In this document: piece by piece, positions 1 through 11,337 of the stretch
Layout of the letters: every line of letters starts with the position of its first letter
Numbering within the stretch: the stretch's first letter is position 1
Translations under genes and position numbers: made by a program
Notes under the pieces: model-generated
Databases searched by the model: none
Seen by the model: the letters and a program-made list of their open reading frames with translations, nothing else
Told to the model about the DNA's origin: nothing
Source: Epichloe hybrida
Taxonomy: Eukaryota; Ascomycota; Sordariomycetes; Hypocreales; Clavicipitaceae
Length of the DNA: 64,000 bases
Reading direction: 5' to 3'
Assembly: GCA_019022495.1 (NCBI GenBank)
Contig: JAFEKR010000025.1
Location: 62,001-126,000 of the forward strand

Positions 1-2954
1 GAGCCTTTCATTCGATTCCCTACCGACATAATTCGAATGGCGCCGGCTCAGGTGGGAAGCCAATTGACGCTTCAATAACGGAACATGAGAACGAACCCGA
101 ATTTTCAGCCGTTGCTGAAACAACAGGTGGTCGTACCAGAGGTCTTTCCTCGGGTGCCTTGAGAAGTCGACAGGCTCGACGACGGACTGCATCGGCTCTC
201 CCTCCCGTCAAGCTACCCCCGAGTTTCATCTGCGAGAATGTCTCGATATATACCCCAGGACAGCAACCGCGTCTGCCCGATGCTCTCGTGGAAGATGCGA
301 TGCACACGAAGACGTCGCGGCTTCCGGTGAACGAGGCACCCCTTTCACCGCGGTCTCATCGAGCGATCGGGTCGTATTTCGATGCTGCTTTGGCACTGCT
401 GCTGGAAAGGAGTTGCGAGCTCACAAGTGATTTTGATCGGTTTTATCATGCCGACGAGAACCTCGAATGGAATGGAGTTGATCAGATAGAGAGGTTCAGT
501 CGACTTTGCGACATGATTTTAGACTCAGCATGGCATCTTGTCGATTCCATTTATCCTGCCAGGCAGGCCGAATACTCATACAAGATACGGCCATTTTGGT
601 GGTGGAACGTGTACAAGGATCTCAACGTCGGGGCGCTCAAGTCAAGAGACCAATTGCCCACCCTCCCTACGACTCTGAAGGAGCAACTACGTCGCGCCGA
701 ATCCCTCGTCTATCCCCTGGCTCAAGCTGTCGCAGACTTACCCGTGGACACTTTAATGGAGATCCAGAAGACTTTGGACCGCGAACTCCAAGCCAAGCCG
801 TCCCCGAACTTCGACCCTCAAACCTGCAAGCGACCAATTACGATCCTCTCAACGTCTGGCTATGGAGGGAAGGCTATTGCCGAGGCTGTAGGACAGCATG
901 TGGCATTCTGGAACCAGGCAGACCTGATTCACTTGGATGCGCAAGATCTGTCTACGCTGATTGGCGATTATTTGGGTCTGAACTGGGCATACGCCCGTGG
1001 TGCTGTATCCATGATGGGATTTCGCGCAGCCGAGTTAAACGGGAAACTCGCACGAGACGCGGGGTTTCCATCTCTGCCCAACGAAGAGGACGATCATGAC
1101 GCCGAAACTGGTATGCTTGGACTTCGGGCATCCGCTGGCTCCTTCGAGGACGAGTTGCAGAAAATCCGACAAGGCGAGTACGATTGCTTCAGCAAATGGG
1201 AAAATCTGAAAATCGACAAGATATTGGATCACATTATACGTGCTTCGGAGCTCAAGGCATCGATCGTTTCAAGACAGACCCCGGTTCTCATTCACCTTCA
1301 CGACATTATCGAGCTAAGCATGACCCTGGAGGGATCTTTATTGATCGGTCGTCTGAGAGCGATGGTCGATGCTGCGTGGAAGCAAGGAACGCAGATTGCC
1401 ATCATTGGAAGTTCATCTTGTGAGAACCCCTCCGACGAGTATCAAGATGCAGTCAAGCAATTTGCAGCTACGGATTGGGTCATCACTCGCCACCTTGAAC
1501 CGGATCAGGTGGAAAGGAGGGCAATGGGGAAGACACAGTCTACCGCGAATCGGCTCACGCTTCAAAATGCGGACTACTTTTCAGAAAATATCCGTAACAT
1601 CAACCGAATGATCAGAGCATTAAGTCCTGACGACTCTCGGCGAGTTTTAGACCTCTCCGGTGAGGATGTAAAATCTTGCTTGCGGTCCGCAGACCACAAG
1701 TTTTCGATCTTGCGAGACTCCATCCTACCAGCGCCTGAAGTGTACCACTTGGCTTGCGCTTTCACGGCTCTTGAAGAGGATCATCAAGTAGGGACAGCCG
1801 CCACAGTTTTATCAGAACGCTGCTCAATGGGACCCCTGCAACAAAACCCCGGACAGCGCATTAATGATGAAGCAATGGAGGAAAATCACGGTGAGGCTGG
1901 CGAGCGCCATCCGAGTCATGAAGATGTAAAAGCCGACTTTCGAGGTTCAACCAAGCTCAACGAGTACGAAAAGAGAATCTCGTCGGGCCAGATCAAGCGT
2001 GAGAATCTGCGAACGACGTTTGCAGATGTCCACGCCCCGCAAGAGACCATATCTGCCCTCAAATTGCTCACCTCCCTGGCTCTGGTGCGTCCTGATGCGT
2101 TTGCGTACGGAGTTCTGTCGCAAGACAGAATTCCCGGCTGCCTGCTCTACGGACCTCCCGGCACCGGCAAGACGATGCTTGCCAAGGCTGTCGCCAAGGA
2201 AAGCGGCGCCAACATGCTTGAAATCAGTGGCGCCACCATCAACGACAAATGGGTCGGCGAGAGTGAGAAACTCATCCGCGCAGTCTTCACCCTAGCCAAA
2301 CGCCTGGAGCCATGTGTTGTCTTCATCGACGAAGCCGACTCACTACTTGCGAACCGTAGCATGTTTAGCAATCGCGCCTCGCACCGTGAGCACATCAATC
2401 AGTTCCTCAAGGAGTGGGATGGATTGGAGGAAACAAACGCCTTCATCATGGTGGCCACGAACCGCCCGTTTGACCTGGATGATGCAGTGCTGCGAAGACT
2501 GCCCCGTAAAATATTGGTGGATCTGCCACTTGAGAATGATCGTGCGGAAATCCTGCGGCTACTTCTTAGAGATGAGTCCATGGATGGCACAGTATCGCTC
2601 GAGGACCTCTCGAAACGGACTCCCTTTTACTCTGGCTCGGATCTGAAAAACCTGTGCGTCGCAGCTGCCATGGCCGCCGTGGAGGAGGAGAACGAGATGG
2701 CTTCCAAGCACCAAAGCCCCGAGCCTTACCAGTACCCTGACCGCCGTGTGCTGCGGGGCGACCACTTTGAAAGCGCCCTGAGGCAGATTCCAGCAAGCAT
2801 CAGTGAAGACATGACGTCGCTGAAACAAATACGCAAGTTCGATGAAGAGTACGGCAATGGACGGCGGGGCTCGAGAAAGAAGAGCTCCATGGGGTTCGGC
2901 ATCGTAGGGGACAAAGCCAAAGCCAATATGAGCGAAGCGAGAATTCGTCCATAG
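1..2954 (+). CDS. AAA ATPase, Msp1/ATAD1-like, 5' partial
   Basis: The reading frame is open from the first bases of the window to a TAG at 2952, so the start codon and N-terminus lie to the left. The C-terminal third is a clear AAA module: Walker A GPPGTGKT (2151-2174), a pore-loop KWVGESEKL shortly after, Walker B VVFIDEAD (2316-2339), and the FDLDDAVLRRLPRK segment with the arginine fingers. That last segment and the pore loop are typical of the Msp1/ATAD1/spastin clade of the family. The roughly 600-residue N-terminal part is not a domain I recognise. Large fungal members of this kind are usually annotated as mitochondrial AAA ATPases that extract or remodel membrane proteins; this role is inferred from the family. 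No intron is visible in the part seen. The gene converges on TFB1 with a 335-bp gap. Confidence 0.88.
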   Translation, partial: AFHSIPYRHNSNGAGSGGKPIDASITEHENEPEFSAVAETTGGRTRGLSSGALRSRQARRRTASALPPVKLPPSFICENVSIYTPGQQPRLPDALVEDAMHTKTSRLPVNEAPLSPRSHRAIGSYFDAALALLLERSCELTSDFDRFYHADENLEWNGVDQIERFSRLCDMILDSAWHLVDSIYPARQAEYSYKIRPFWWWNVYKDLNVGALKSRDQLPTLPTTLKEQLRRAESLVYPLAQAVADLPVDTLMEIQKTLDRELQAKPSPNFDPQTCKRPITILSTSGYGGKAIAEAVGQHVAFWNQADLIHLDAQDLSTLIGDYLGLNWAYARGAVSMMGFRAAELNGKLARDAGFPSLPNEEDDHDAETGMLGLRASAGSFEDELQKIRQGEYDCFSKWENLKIDKILDHIIRASELKASIVSRQTPVLIHLHDIIELSMTLEGSLLIGRLRAMVDAAWKQGTQIAIIGSSSCENPSDEYQDAVKQFAATDWVITRHLEPDQVERRAMGKTQSTANRLTLQNADYFSENIRNINRMIRALSPDDSRRVLDLSGEDVKSCLRSADHKFSILRDSILPAPEVYHLACAFTALEEDHQVGTAATVLSERCSMGPLQQNPGQRINDEAMEENHGEAGERHPSHEDVKADFRGSTKLNEYEKRISSGQIKRENLRTTFADVHAPQETISALKLLTSLALVRPDAFAYGVLSQDRIPGCLLYGPPGTGKTMLAKAVAKESGANMLEISGATINDKWVGESEKLIRAVFTLAKRLEPCVVFIDEADSLLANRSMFSNRASHREHINQFLKEWDGLEETNAFIMVATNRPFDLDDAVLRRLPRKILVDLPLENDRAEILRLLLRDESMDGTVSLEDLSKRTPFYSGSDLKNLCVAAAMAAVEEENEMASKHQSPEPYQYPDRRVLRGDHFESALRQIPASISEDMTSLKQIRKFDEEYGNGRRGSRKKSSMGFGIVGDKAKANMSEARIRP

Positions 2955-3289
2955 ACTTGCCAATGAGGATGGTCGATGTTTTGCATTTAGGATGTGGAAG
3001 AAGCAGATGAAAAATCTACGGGGACGTGAACGGCGCCAGGGGGGCCGTGATGGCTGGCACGCGATGGGTTGTGCTGCGACGACGTCATTTGGCAGTGCAT
3101 TGTAAAAAGAAAAAAAAATAACATCTGTATGTACATGATAGAAGAGACCCGCCCGCGACAATATGCCAATCCGCAGGGCCTGTTGATACCCAGGTACGAC
3201 GGCAAGAATTAATCAAAGGTTGTTGCAGCAATCAATCCATTGGAACATGTCCCGAACCCGTGTCGGACCAATCTCAGCATCGTGCCCGC
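2955..3289. other. Convergent intergenic gap
   Basis: This is the 3' region shared by the AAA ATPase and TFB1. It has an A-rich stretch near 3108-3120 but no coding, RNA or repeat feature that I can support. Confidence 0.7.
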
Positions 3290-5286
3290 TCAGCCTTCCG
3301 TCGAGACTTGAATCCCCTCTGCAGCCAAGGCCCTGGAGTAATCGTCTTGTCCTTTCTGCAGGGCGTCTAGCACGGGCTGCATCAGTTTCAGCACCGCATC
3401 TCTGCCCCCACCAACCATGTCAGACTTCCACCTGATCTTCTTGCCCGTCCTTTCAAAGTGGTCACGAATCTCCTGTTTGCGTTTACGGATGACGTTCTCC
3501 CTCTCAACGTCTGCCTCATCCGCCACGGCCGAGATGCGGGCCGCGGATCTTTTCAGCGACTCGGCTAGGTACTGGAGCTCGGCTGCGCGATCTGCGTCGC
3601 CCGACAGGAAGGCCGTCCAGAACTGGTGAAGGAACTCGACAGTGGTCGCGTGGGTGAGGGCGCATTTTTCAGCAATGGATGGGGGCAGTCCCATGGGGGT
3701 GGCGGCATCGCTGGAGTGGCCGTATTTCTGTGCCCTTTGCTGAAGGACCCCTTCCATGACTTCCTGCTCGGCGGCTTTGATGGCGGCCCGGGACCCAACT
3801 TGCGTCGACTTCTGGCTCTCTTCGTCACTATCGGTGTCGTCTGCGAAAGCGATTGCGGCTTGGAGGCTGCCTCCCTCTGCGGAGTCTTTCGCAAAACTTG
3901 TCAGGGTGCTGCCCACCTTGGAGAGTACCTCGCCTGGCTTTTGGGTCGCAAATATCCGGGCATTCTTGGATGGGGCTTTATCTTGCTTGGAGAAGAACTT
4001 GTTTTGCTCCTTGACATTGAGCATGATGCGGTGGTCTGCCGCATCGCCCCGCAAGTCGCGGAGTGCTAGCTCGCTGAATTCGTCTCGATTGGCGTCGTTT
4101 TCATAGTTATCGGACGGAGACACGTTGGCCATGATCTTTTCGCTGAGGCTATTCAGAGTCTTGACGATGGGTATGTTGGCTCGTGGCCGCATCTCGACGT
4201 CCTTTGCGTTGCCGCTTTTGAAGCCTCCCTGGTTCTCCTCGTTTGCTTCCAAATCAATCATGTGCGGAACGCTTTGGGCCATGATCTTGCTTTGCACACC
4301 CTGGGTGTTCTCGCTGGCATCGTACTTGTCGAACAAAAGATCCTGGGTGTCATTTTCCGTCACTCGCTCTCCTCTGAGTTTCTTTGACAGCCGGCTGAGA
4401 AAGAATCTGGACCAGAATTCTGCTTCAGAAACCTTTGGTACGTTTTCGTTGTAAACCCGCTTGATGAGCGGGTGTTGGGCGAAGATCATCTGGACTTGCT
4501 CAACGCTGATGTTTAGTTTTAATTCACCGTCGACGGTTCGAGGCTTGACAGTCGACAGGACATTGTAGGGCCCCTTTTTCTGGTTGATCTCGATGGCGTG
4601 AGCTCTCAGTATATTGGTACGCGTCGACCAAAACTGCGTGTTGAAAGCCGGCCCGGATATTGACTCGGGCTTGGTAGACATGGCTTCCACGTATGTTTGG
4701 TGCAAGCTCTTGTCCTTCTTCATGAGTGATTGCTGCAGTTCGATGTCATTCTTCAGCTGGCTGTCGTCGAACCACCTTTGTGAAGAACCAGACTGAGAAT
4801 TCACTGCATTTGCGAAGGCCATGGATGACGATACACTCCCACCACCGGTGGCCCCTGCGATGGATGCTCCTCCATTGGGTCGAGGTACGCTGGAGTCATT
4901 ACTTCTTAGATCAGCCAGTATTTCGGACAAGACATCTTTGACGGCTTTTGCCTCTAGTTTGGCCTCGGAAGTGTGAAAATGGAAGAGGTAGGTAGCAGGT
5001 TCATTGCCGTTGTCGGATTTCTCAAAGACCTTGAGCATGACCTTTGCGGCAGTCTCTGGGGTCTGTTGAAGATCTGACAGGGGACGATGCTTTAATTAGT
5101 CAGAAGCCCGGAGATGGAGAGAGAGTCTTGAGAGCTTGCTTCCTTACTAGTGATGTTTGACACGGGTAATGACACCGTTGGCGGTCCACCAGAATTCGGC
5201 GTCCAAGTGACAATTTGGCGGTCACTGGTTAGCGTCAGGATACCATCCTTCTTTTTGAACAGTGTGCGACCGACTGGGATAGCCAT
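3290..5286 (-). CDS. TFB1: TFIIH core subunit Tfb1 (p62 homologue)
   Basis: The gene has two exons, 5148-5286 and 3290-5073 on the minus strand. They are joined across a 74-nt GTAAGG...CAG intron and give 640 residues. The splice restores the reading VSNIT-NLQQTPETA-KVMLKVFEK, a join typical of this family. The N-terminus is the PH-like domain that binds activators and repair factors. Two BSD domains follow at roughly residues 150-210 and 235-290, each with the Phe-Trp pair (AFNTQFW and AEFWSRFF). The C-terminal part is helical. The protein is a structural subunit of TFIIH, acting in RNA polymerase II initiation and nucleotide excision repair. It is divergent from KGD1, with 851 bp between the start codons. 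Confidence 0.95.
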
Positions 5287-6137
5287 GGTTTTCTAGAGCT
5301 ATATCGCCGAAATTCTTCTATCCTTTTCTTCTCCTCAACTCAGTAGCTCCAGCCGCCCTCATGCTCCCGCCCTCGGTCTCGCTTCGAACAGTCCCTGATT
5401 CACGATCATGTACTGGCATTCAAAGCAGCGCGGGTCCAGGCTTTGCATAAGTTTCCCACGCGAGGGTGGTTTCGACTGATGTCAAGCCTAAGCCTCGACC
5501 GGCTGTTGACCGTAGCTGCGTGGACCAGGGCCTTGTGGTGTGTTGCAGTCCCAGAAATCGATGACTGATGCGAGAAGCTGCCATGACAAGGCTGGGCTGA
5601 TACGCGCCAAGAAGCTGTACATATTATCCGTGTCAAGTGAGGCTGGTGACAGATTACTGTGGCTTGTTGAGCTGTCTCAAGGTGGCGTCGGTAAAAAGCT
5701 GCACCTTTGGCGCTCTTGCAGCCGCACACGGCCCCGGAGGGTGGCCGGATACTCTGGCCCTGGCTGTGGCACCAACAGGCAGATATCGATGCTGTGAGTG
5801 GCTGGGAATGCCCCTGTGGATTCACCTCTTCCACCTCTTCCCCCCTTCGGATGGGATGCCCCCGGCGGGCCCGAAAACCTGTACGTAGATTTTCCCGTAA
5901 TTAACTCCAGGTATGGCGGCTTGCAACTTCGCCTACCTTGCCTCCTAATCCCTCAACTCATTCACCATCTCTGACGTCCGGCCTGCGACTCGTCCCGTCC
6001 CGCTGCTCTTTTTCATTTGCCGCATTCACGATCGATAGAGAACAGGGAATGCGTCTTTTGATTGAGCTTTAGCTTTGACCCTCACCGTTTCCTTACATCC
6101 AGTCTCCTGAAGCTCCTTACACGTCATCAGCCTCGCC
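5287..6137. promoter_or_regulatory. Divergent promoter TFB1/KGD1
   Basis: This 851-bp gap must carry the promoters of two divergently transcribed housekeeping genes. It has pyrimidine-rich stretches close to both start codons, as is common in constitutive fungal promoters. I see no TATA box that I would defend and no extra gene. Confidence 0.5.
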
Positions 6138-9100
6138 ATGTTGAGGAATCCGCTCTGTAGAGCTAGCTCACGGCTGCTGCGCGGTGCTCGATGCTCCGCT
6201 GCTCTGTCGAAAAGCTCCGTCTCGACAATCTCAGCTCGAACTTCGTCATGGAAAATTGCTGCCACCCGGTCCTCCCTGCCCGCGACGGCTGCGCGGTCAT
6301 ACGCAACCGATGCGACTCAGTCGCCACCGGATCCTAGCGACAACTTCCTGTCCGGCGGTGCTGCCAACTACATCGATGAGATGTACCTGCAGTGGAAACA
6401 AGACCCCAAGAGCGTTCACGTCTCTTGGCAGGTCTACTTCAAAAACATGGAGAGTGGTGACATGCCCATTTCTCAAGCTTTCCAACCGCCACCCAACCTG
6501 GTTCCCAACATGACTGGAGGAGTGCCTCGTCTTGCTGGCAGCCTGTCTCTCGAAGACGGGTCTGATGTAACAAATCACCTGAAAGTTCAGCTGCTCGTCC
6601 GAGCTTATCAGGCCCGTGGTCACCACAAGGCCAACATCGACCCCCTTGGCATCAGGAACACGGCTGAAGGCTTCGGCAACATCAAGCCCAAGGAGCTTAA
6701 CCTCGAACACTACGGATTTGGCGAAACCGACCTCGATACCGAATACACCTTGGGACCTGGCATCTTGCCTAGATTCAAGCGCGAGGGCCGTGATAAGATG
6801 ACCCTTCGAGAAATCATCGCTGCTTGCGAAAGAATCTACGCCGGATCCTGGGGTGTTGAGTTCATTCACATTCCCGATCGTGAAAAGTGCGACTGGCTGC
6901 GTGAGCGTCTCGAGGTCCCTCAGCCTTTCAAGTACTCGATTGATGAGAAGAGACGTGTCCTTGACCGACTCATTTGGAGTTCTAGCTTTGAATCGTTCCT
7001 CGCTACCAAATACCCCAACGACAAGCGTTTCGGTCTTGAAGGCTGTGAAACCCTCGTCCCTGGTATGAAGGCCCTGATCGATCGCAGTGTCGACTATGGC
7101 GTCAAAGATATCGTCATCGGTATGCCCCATCGTGGCCGTCTCAACGTGCTCAGCAACGTTGTCCGAAAGCCCAATGAGTCCATCTTTTCCGAGTTTGCTG
7201 GTACTCTTGGCGCCGAGGATGAAGGCTCCGGTGATGTCAAGTACCATTTGGGAATGAATTTTGAGCGTCCTACTCCCTCTGGAAAGCGCGTTCAGCTTTC
7301 ACTTGTCGCCAACCCATCTCACTTGGAAGCCGAAGACCCAGTTGTCTTGGGCAAGACTCGCGCCATTCAGCACTACAACAACGACGAGAAGACGCACAGA
7401 ACTGCCATGGGTGTCCTGCTGCACGGTGATGCTGCGTTGGCTGCACAGGGAATTGTTTACGAGTGTCTTGGTTTCCACTCTCTACCCGCCTTTTCCACGG
7501 GTGGCACGATCCATCTCGTTGTCAACAACCAGATCGGTTTCACTACTGATCCACGATTCGCCCGATCCACTGCTTACTGCACCGACATTGCCAAGGCTAT
7601 CGATGCTCCCGTCTTCCACGTCAATGCCGATGATGTCGAGGCCGTCAACTTCGTCTGTCAGCTGGCTGCCGATTGGCGAGCCGAGTTCCAACATGATGTC
7701 GTCATTGACTTGATCTGCTACCGAAAGTACGGCCACAACGAAACCGATCAGCCTTCATTCACGCAGCCGCTCATGTACAAGAAGATTCAGCAAAAGGAGC
7801 CTCAAATCGACGTCTACGTCAACAAGTTGCTGGAAGAAGGTACATTTACCAAGGAGGACATCGAGGAGCACAAGCAATGGGTCTGGGGTATGCTCGAAGA
7901 GAGCTTCAACAAGTCCAAGGATTATACCCCAACATCCAAGGAGTGGACGACTTCGGCATGGAACGGCTTCAAGTCTCCCAAGGAATTGGCTACCGAGGTC
8001 CTGCCTCACAACGACACTGCGGTTGACAAGACCACTTTGGACCATGTTGGCGAAGTCATTGGTTCAGCCCCGGAAGATTTCCACATCCACCGTAACCTTA
8101 AGCGTATTCTCACCAACCGAACCAAGTCAGTGGTTGAAGGCAAGAACATCGACTTCCCAACGGCCGAGGCCCTTGCTTTCGGCACCCTCGTTACCGAAGG
8201 CTACCACGTTCGTGTGTCTGGCCAAGATGTCGAGCGAGGTACCTTCTCTCAGCGTCATGCCGTCTTCCACGACCAGGAGAACGAGAAGACGTACACCCCT
8301 CTGCAACATATCAGCAAAGATCAGGGAAAGTTTGTCATTTCCAACTCATCCTTGAGTGAGTTTGGTGCCCTTGGTTTCGAATATGGTTACTCGCTGCAGT
8401 CGCCAAATGCCTTGGTCATGTGGGAAGCCCAGTTTGGTGACTTCGCCAACAACGCTCAGTGCATCATTGATCAATTCATCGCCTCTGGCGAGGTCAAGTG
8501 GATGCAGCGAACTGGACTCGTCATGTCCCTGCCGCACGGGTATGATGGGCAAGGTCCCGAACATTCGTCTGGTCGCCTGGAGAGATACTTGCAGTTGACC
8601 AACGAAGACCCTCGTATCTTCCCGAACGAAGAGAAGCTTGCCAGACAGCACCAGGACTGCAACATGCAGATTGCATACATGACCACCCCGGCCAACTTGT
8701 TCCATGTCTTGCGACGACAAATGCACCGACAGTTCCGAAAGCGTAAGTGCCCAAAAAATAAGCCCTTTTTTTTTCCACGTAGCAGCATGCATTTATTTTC
8801 ACGCACTAACACGTTTCTCAGCTCTCATCATCTTCTTCTCCAAGTCTTTGCTGCGTCATCCTCTTGCTCGCTCAAACATGGATGAATTTAATGGCGAGAA
8901 TGCTGGCTTCCAGTGGATCATTCCCGACCCGGAGCACCAGACCGGCAACATCAAGTCTCCCGAGGAGATTGACCGCGTCATTCTCTGCACGGGTCAGGTA
9001 TGGGCCACTTTGCACAAGTACCGCGCTGAGAACAAGATCGACAACGTTGCCTTCACCCGTATCGAGCAGCTGAACCCCTTCCCATGGCAACAGCTCAAGG

Positions 9101-9366
9101 AGAATCTCGACATGTACCCCAACGCCAAGACCATTGTGTGGGCACAGGAAGAGCCTCTCAACGCCGGTGCTTGGAGCTTTACCCAGCCTCGTATTGAGAC
9201 TCTCCTCAACCAGACCAAGCACCATGACAGAAAACACGTCATGTACGCTGGTCGCAACCCAAGTGCCTCCGTAGCCACTGGTCTGAAACACGTGCACAAG
9301 AAGGAAGAGCAGGATTTATTGGAAGACGCCTTCACAGTGAAGCAGGACAAGCTCAAGGGCGAGTAA
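6138..9366 (+). CDS. KGD1: 2-oxoglutarate dehydrogenase E1, mitochondrial
   Basis: Exons 6138-8742 and 8822-9366 are joined across a 79-nt GTAAGT...CAG intron and give 1049 residues, the usual length of fungal Kgd1. The join reads [18 protein letters not shown], a strongly conserved block. The N-terminus ([20 protein letters not shown]) is Arg/Ser-rich and lacks acid residues, as expected of a mitochondrial presequence. The thiamine-diphosphate site is visible around [10 protein letters not shown] and NNQIGFTT. The enzyme decarboxylates 2-oxoglutarate and passes the succinyl group to the E2 lipoyl arm in the TCA cycle. The start at 6138 is chosen because it begins the presequence. The gene converges on CIA1. 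Confidence 0.97.
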
Positions 9367-9810
9367 GAAAGACGCCTTCTTAATTTCATTTTCAAGAGTC
9401 GCGAGATGGAAGACGAGGCGGCACTCAACAAGACGTCGTCGTTCACCTTGAATATCTGACATGTGGACTGCATTTCGCATGCTGGACGGCGTGAAGAACG
9501 AAAAGAGAGGTGGCTCCTATGTGTAGTAACTGTACCATTAAAATCCTCTTTTTTGAGGGAGATCAGTAGTGTCTGTACCATAGCGTGGCTTCGGTACGGC
9601 AGAGAATAGCATACTTTGGTGTTTCTTTTTTTCCTTTTCTTTTCTTTTCTTTGCTTCACCTTGTGGGTGCACCTGCGACGAGAATAACGAACCCAAAACA
9701 GCATTCACTTGGCAATATATACTGGCAATGTACTGAAACTCACGCGCAAGTCAATCAAGGTCCTATTTCTTCTCCATCTACCCTCACCTCAACGCGGGGG
9801 GATTTATGTT
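9367..9810. other. Convergent intergenic gap
   Basis: This 444-bp gap lies between the 3' ends of KGD1 and CIA1. It has a T-rich stretch at 9625-9655 (TTCTTTTC runs) and no gene or repeat of note. Confidence 0.7.
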
Positions 9811-11337
9811 TTACGTGATTTGCCCCGCGTCTCCCCCCTTTCCATTGTCAATCTTGACCTGCCACGATCTCACTACACCGTCGTCACCCGTCGTCACCAG
9901 CATTTCCTCTTCCCCTCGCCTCTCAGCAGCGGCGTCATACCGCCGGCACCAAGTGATGTGATTGACTTCAAATGGTCCGTGGGCATTAGGCATCGTTTTC
10001 AATAGATTCCATGTCTTTGACGACGACGACGACGACGACGACGACGCGGCCGGCTGGCCATTTGTGCCGTTGGCGTTGGACATGACTTGATCTAGTGGTT
10101 CTGCGGTCCCAACCTCGTCCCCGGCACCGGCAGCTGATTTTGACGCATCTAACCCGCCGTCGTCTTCTCTGTATAAAGCAATCTTGCCATCGCGTCCAGT
10201 GCTGGCGACCAACCCTGTCTCCTTGCTCCACGACACGGAATAAACGTCACGGTCATGTGCCGCCGGCAAGGCCGAGATGCATGTCCATTCGTCGCGTAAA
10301 GATGTCCTCATCGTGTTGGGGATGCCCCCCAGGGGGCCTTGACCAGCGCCGCCGCCGCCGCCAGAACCTGCCTCGTCCCCGTCCCCGTCCTCTTCTCTCT
10401 CCTGCTGCAGCTCCCACATGCGTATGGTACCGTCGGCAGAGCAGCTCAGCAGTCGAGGGAACCGGTCGTTGCGCGGCCGAGGCTCCCACTCCACGGCCCA
10501 CACGGTCCCCTCGTGGCCCTCCAGGACGGCAACGCAGACCCATTCGCCGTCGCCGTCCTCTCTCCAGATCCGGACCGTGTTGTCGTAGCTGGCGCTGGCG
10601 AGAACATCGGAGCCGTACTGCCGGCGAAGGGCATTCCTCCCGGGCACGTCGGGGCACCAGGCCACGGCCTTGACGTCGCCCTCGTGCTCGTTGAGCACGG
10701 CAATCGTCTCCCACTCGTCGTCGGCCTCGGACGCGCCAATGTCCTCCCAGATCCAGACGGATTTGTCTCGCGAGCAGGTGGCGAGGTATGCGCCCGAGGG
10801 GGCGAAGGCGCAGCATTTTATTTCCGAGTCGTGGCCCTCGAGCACCAGCGTGAACTCCCAGTCTCTGTTTTCGTCGGCCGCTTGGCTGGCGGCGTCGCTA
10901 TCGTCGTCGCCGGCTCCTTCACTCGTCAAATTCAGGTTCGTGTTCGTGTTGGCCGGGATTTCGGTTTCGAGCGCGTCCGTCGTCGTCGTCGTCGTCTCGA
11001 CGGCGGCTGGATCGGGGGGGGCCCGGGAGTAGTCCCCATCTCCATCCCAGCGCCACAGCCCGGCCGTGGCATCGAAGCTGCCGGATACGAGACATAACTT
11101 GTGAGGCGGCAGGTTGGGCTTCCAGGCTGCGGTTCGGACAGATCGTGTGTGGCCGCCGGTCAAGGTGCTGTGGGAGGAGAGCGTCGAGAGCGAGAAGACG
11201 GTGACGGCCTTGGCGTGGGCGGTTGCGATCAGAGGAAGAGTCGGGTGAGGTATCGAGGCCCAGGCTCGCTCGTGCAGATCTGGTCGAAAAGGCTGGATGG
11301 GCACTATCGCTGCCGCGGTGGACGTGGGAGGCGCCAT
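9811..11337 (-). CDS. CIA1: Cytosolic Fe-S cluster assembly WD40 protein Cia1
   Basis: This is an intronless frame of 508 residues. The frame stays open upstream to 11526, but the first good start is MAPPTSTAAAIVPIQ at 11337, directly followed by the first WD40 strand, so that start is used. WD40 repeats are visible throughout, for example LEGHDSEIKCCAFAPSG, CSRDKSVWIWE, SASYDNTVRIWR, SCSADGTIRMWE, STGRDGKIALY and TTGDDGVVRSW, consistent with a seven-bladed propeller. Cia1 is the scaffold of the targeting complex that hands [4Fe-4S] clusters to cytosolic and nuclear apoproteins. Insertions between blades are low-complexity: an Asp/Glu-rich one and a run of about ten serines encoded by a GAC/GTC microsatellite at 10018-10045. 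It is divergent from the phosphoketolase gene. Confidence 0.93.
   Translation of the reverse strand: MAPPTSTAAAIVPIQPFRPDLHERAWASIPHPTLPLIATAHAKAVTVFSLSTLSSHSTLTGGHTRSVRTAAWKPNLPPHKLCLVSGSFDATAGLWRWDGDGDYSRAPPDPAAVETTTTTTDALETEIPANTNTNLNLTSEGAGDDDSDAASQAADENRDWEFTLVLEGHDSEIKCCAFAPSGAYLATCSRDKSVWIWEDIGASEADDEWETIAVLNEHEGDVKAVAWCPDVPGRNALRRQYGSDVLASASYDNTVRIWREDGDGEWVCVAVLEGHEGTVWAVEWEPRPRNDRFPRLLSCSADGTIRMWELQQEREEDGDGDEAGSGGGGGAGQGPLGGIPNTMRTSLRDEWTCISALPAAHDRDVYSVSWSKETGLVASTGRDGKIALYREDDGGLDASKSAAGAGDEVGTAEPLDQVMSNANGTNGQPAASSSSSSSSSKTWNLLKTMPNAHGPFEVNHITWCRRYDAAAERRGEEEMLVTTGDDGVVRSWQVKIDNGKGGDAGQIT
10018..10045. repeat. (GAC)n microsatellite inside CIA1
   Basis: About nine GAC triplets in a row encode a poly-Ser tract between two propeller blades on the minus strand. 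Length variation here would change only a surface loop. Confidence 0.9.

Noticed and set aside
6297..7247. 316-codon minus-strand frame antisense to KGD1
   Set aside because: KGD1 on the plus strand is certain; the antisense frame has no family features.
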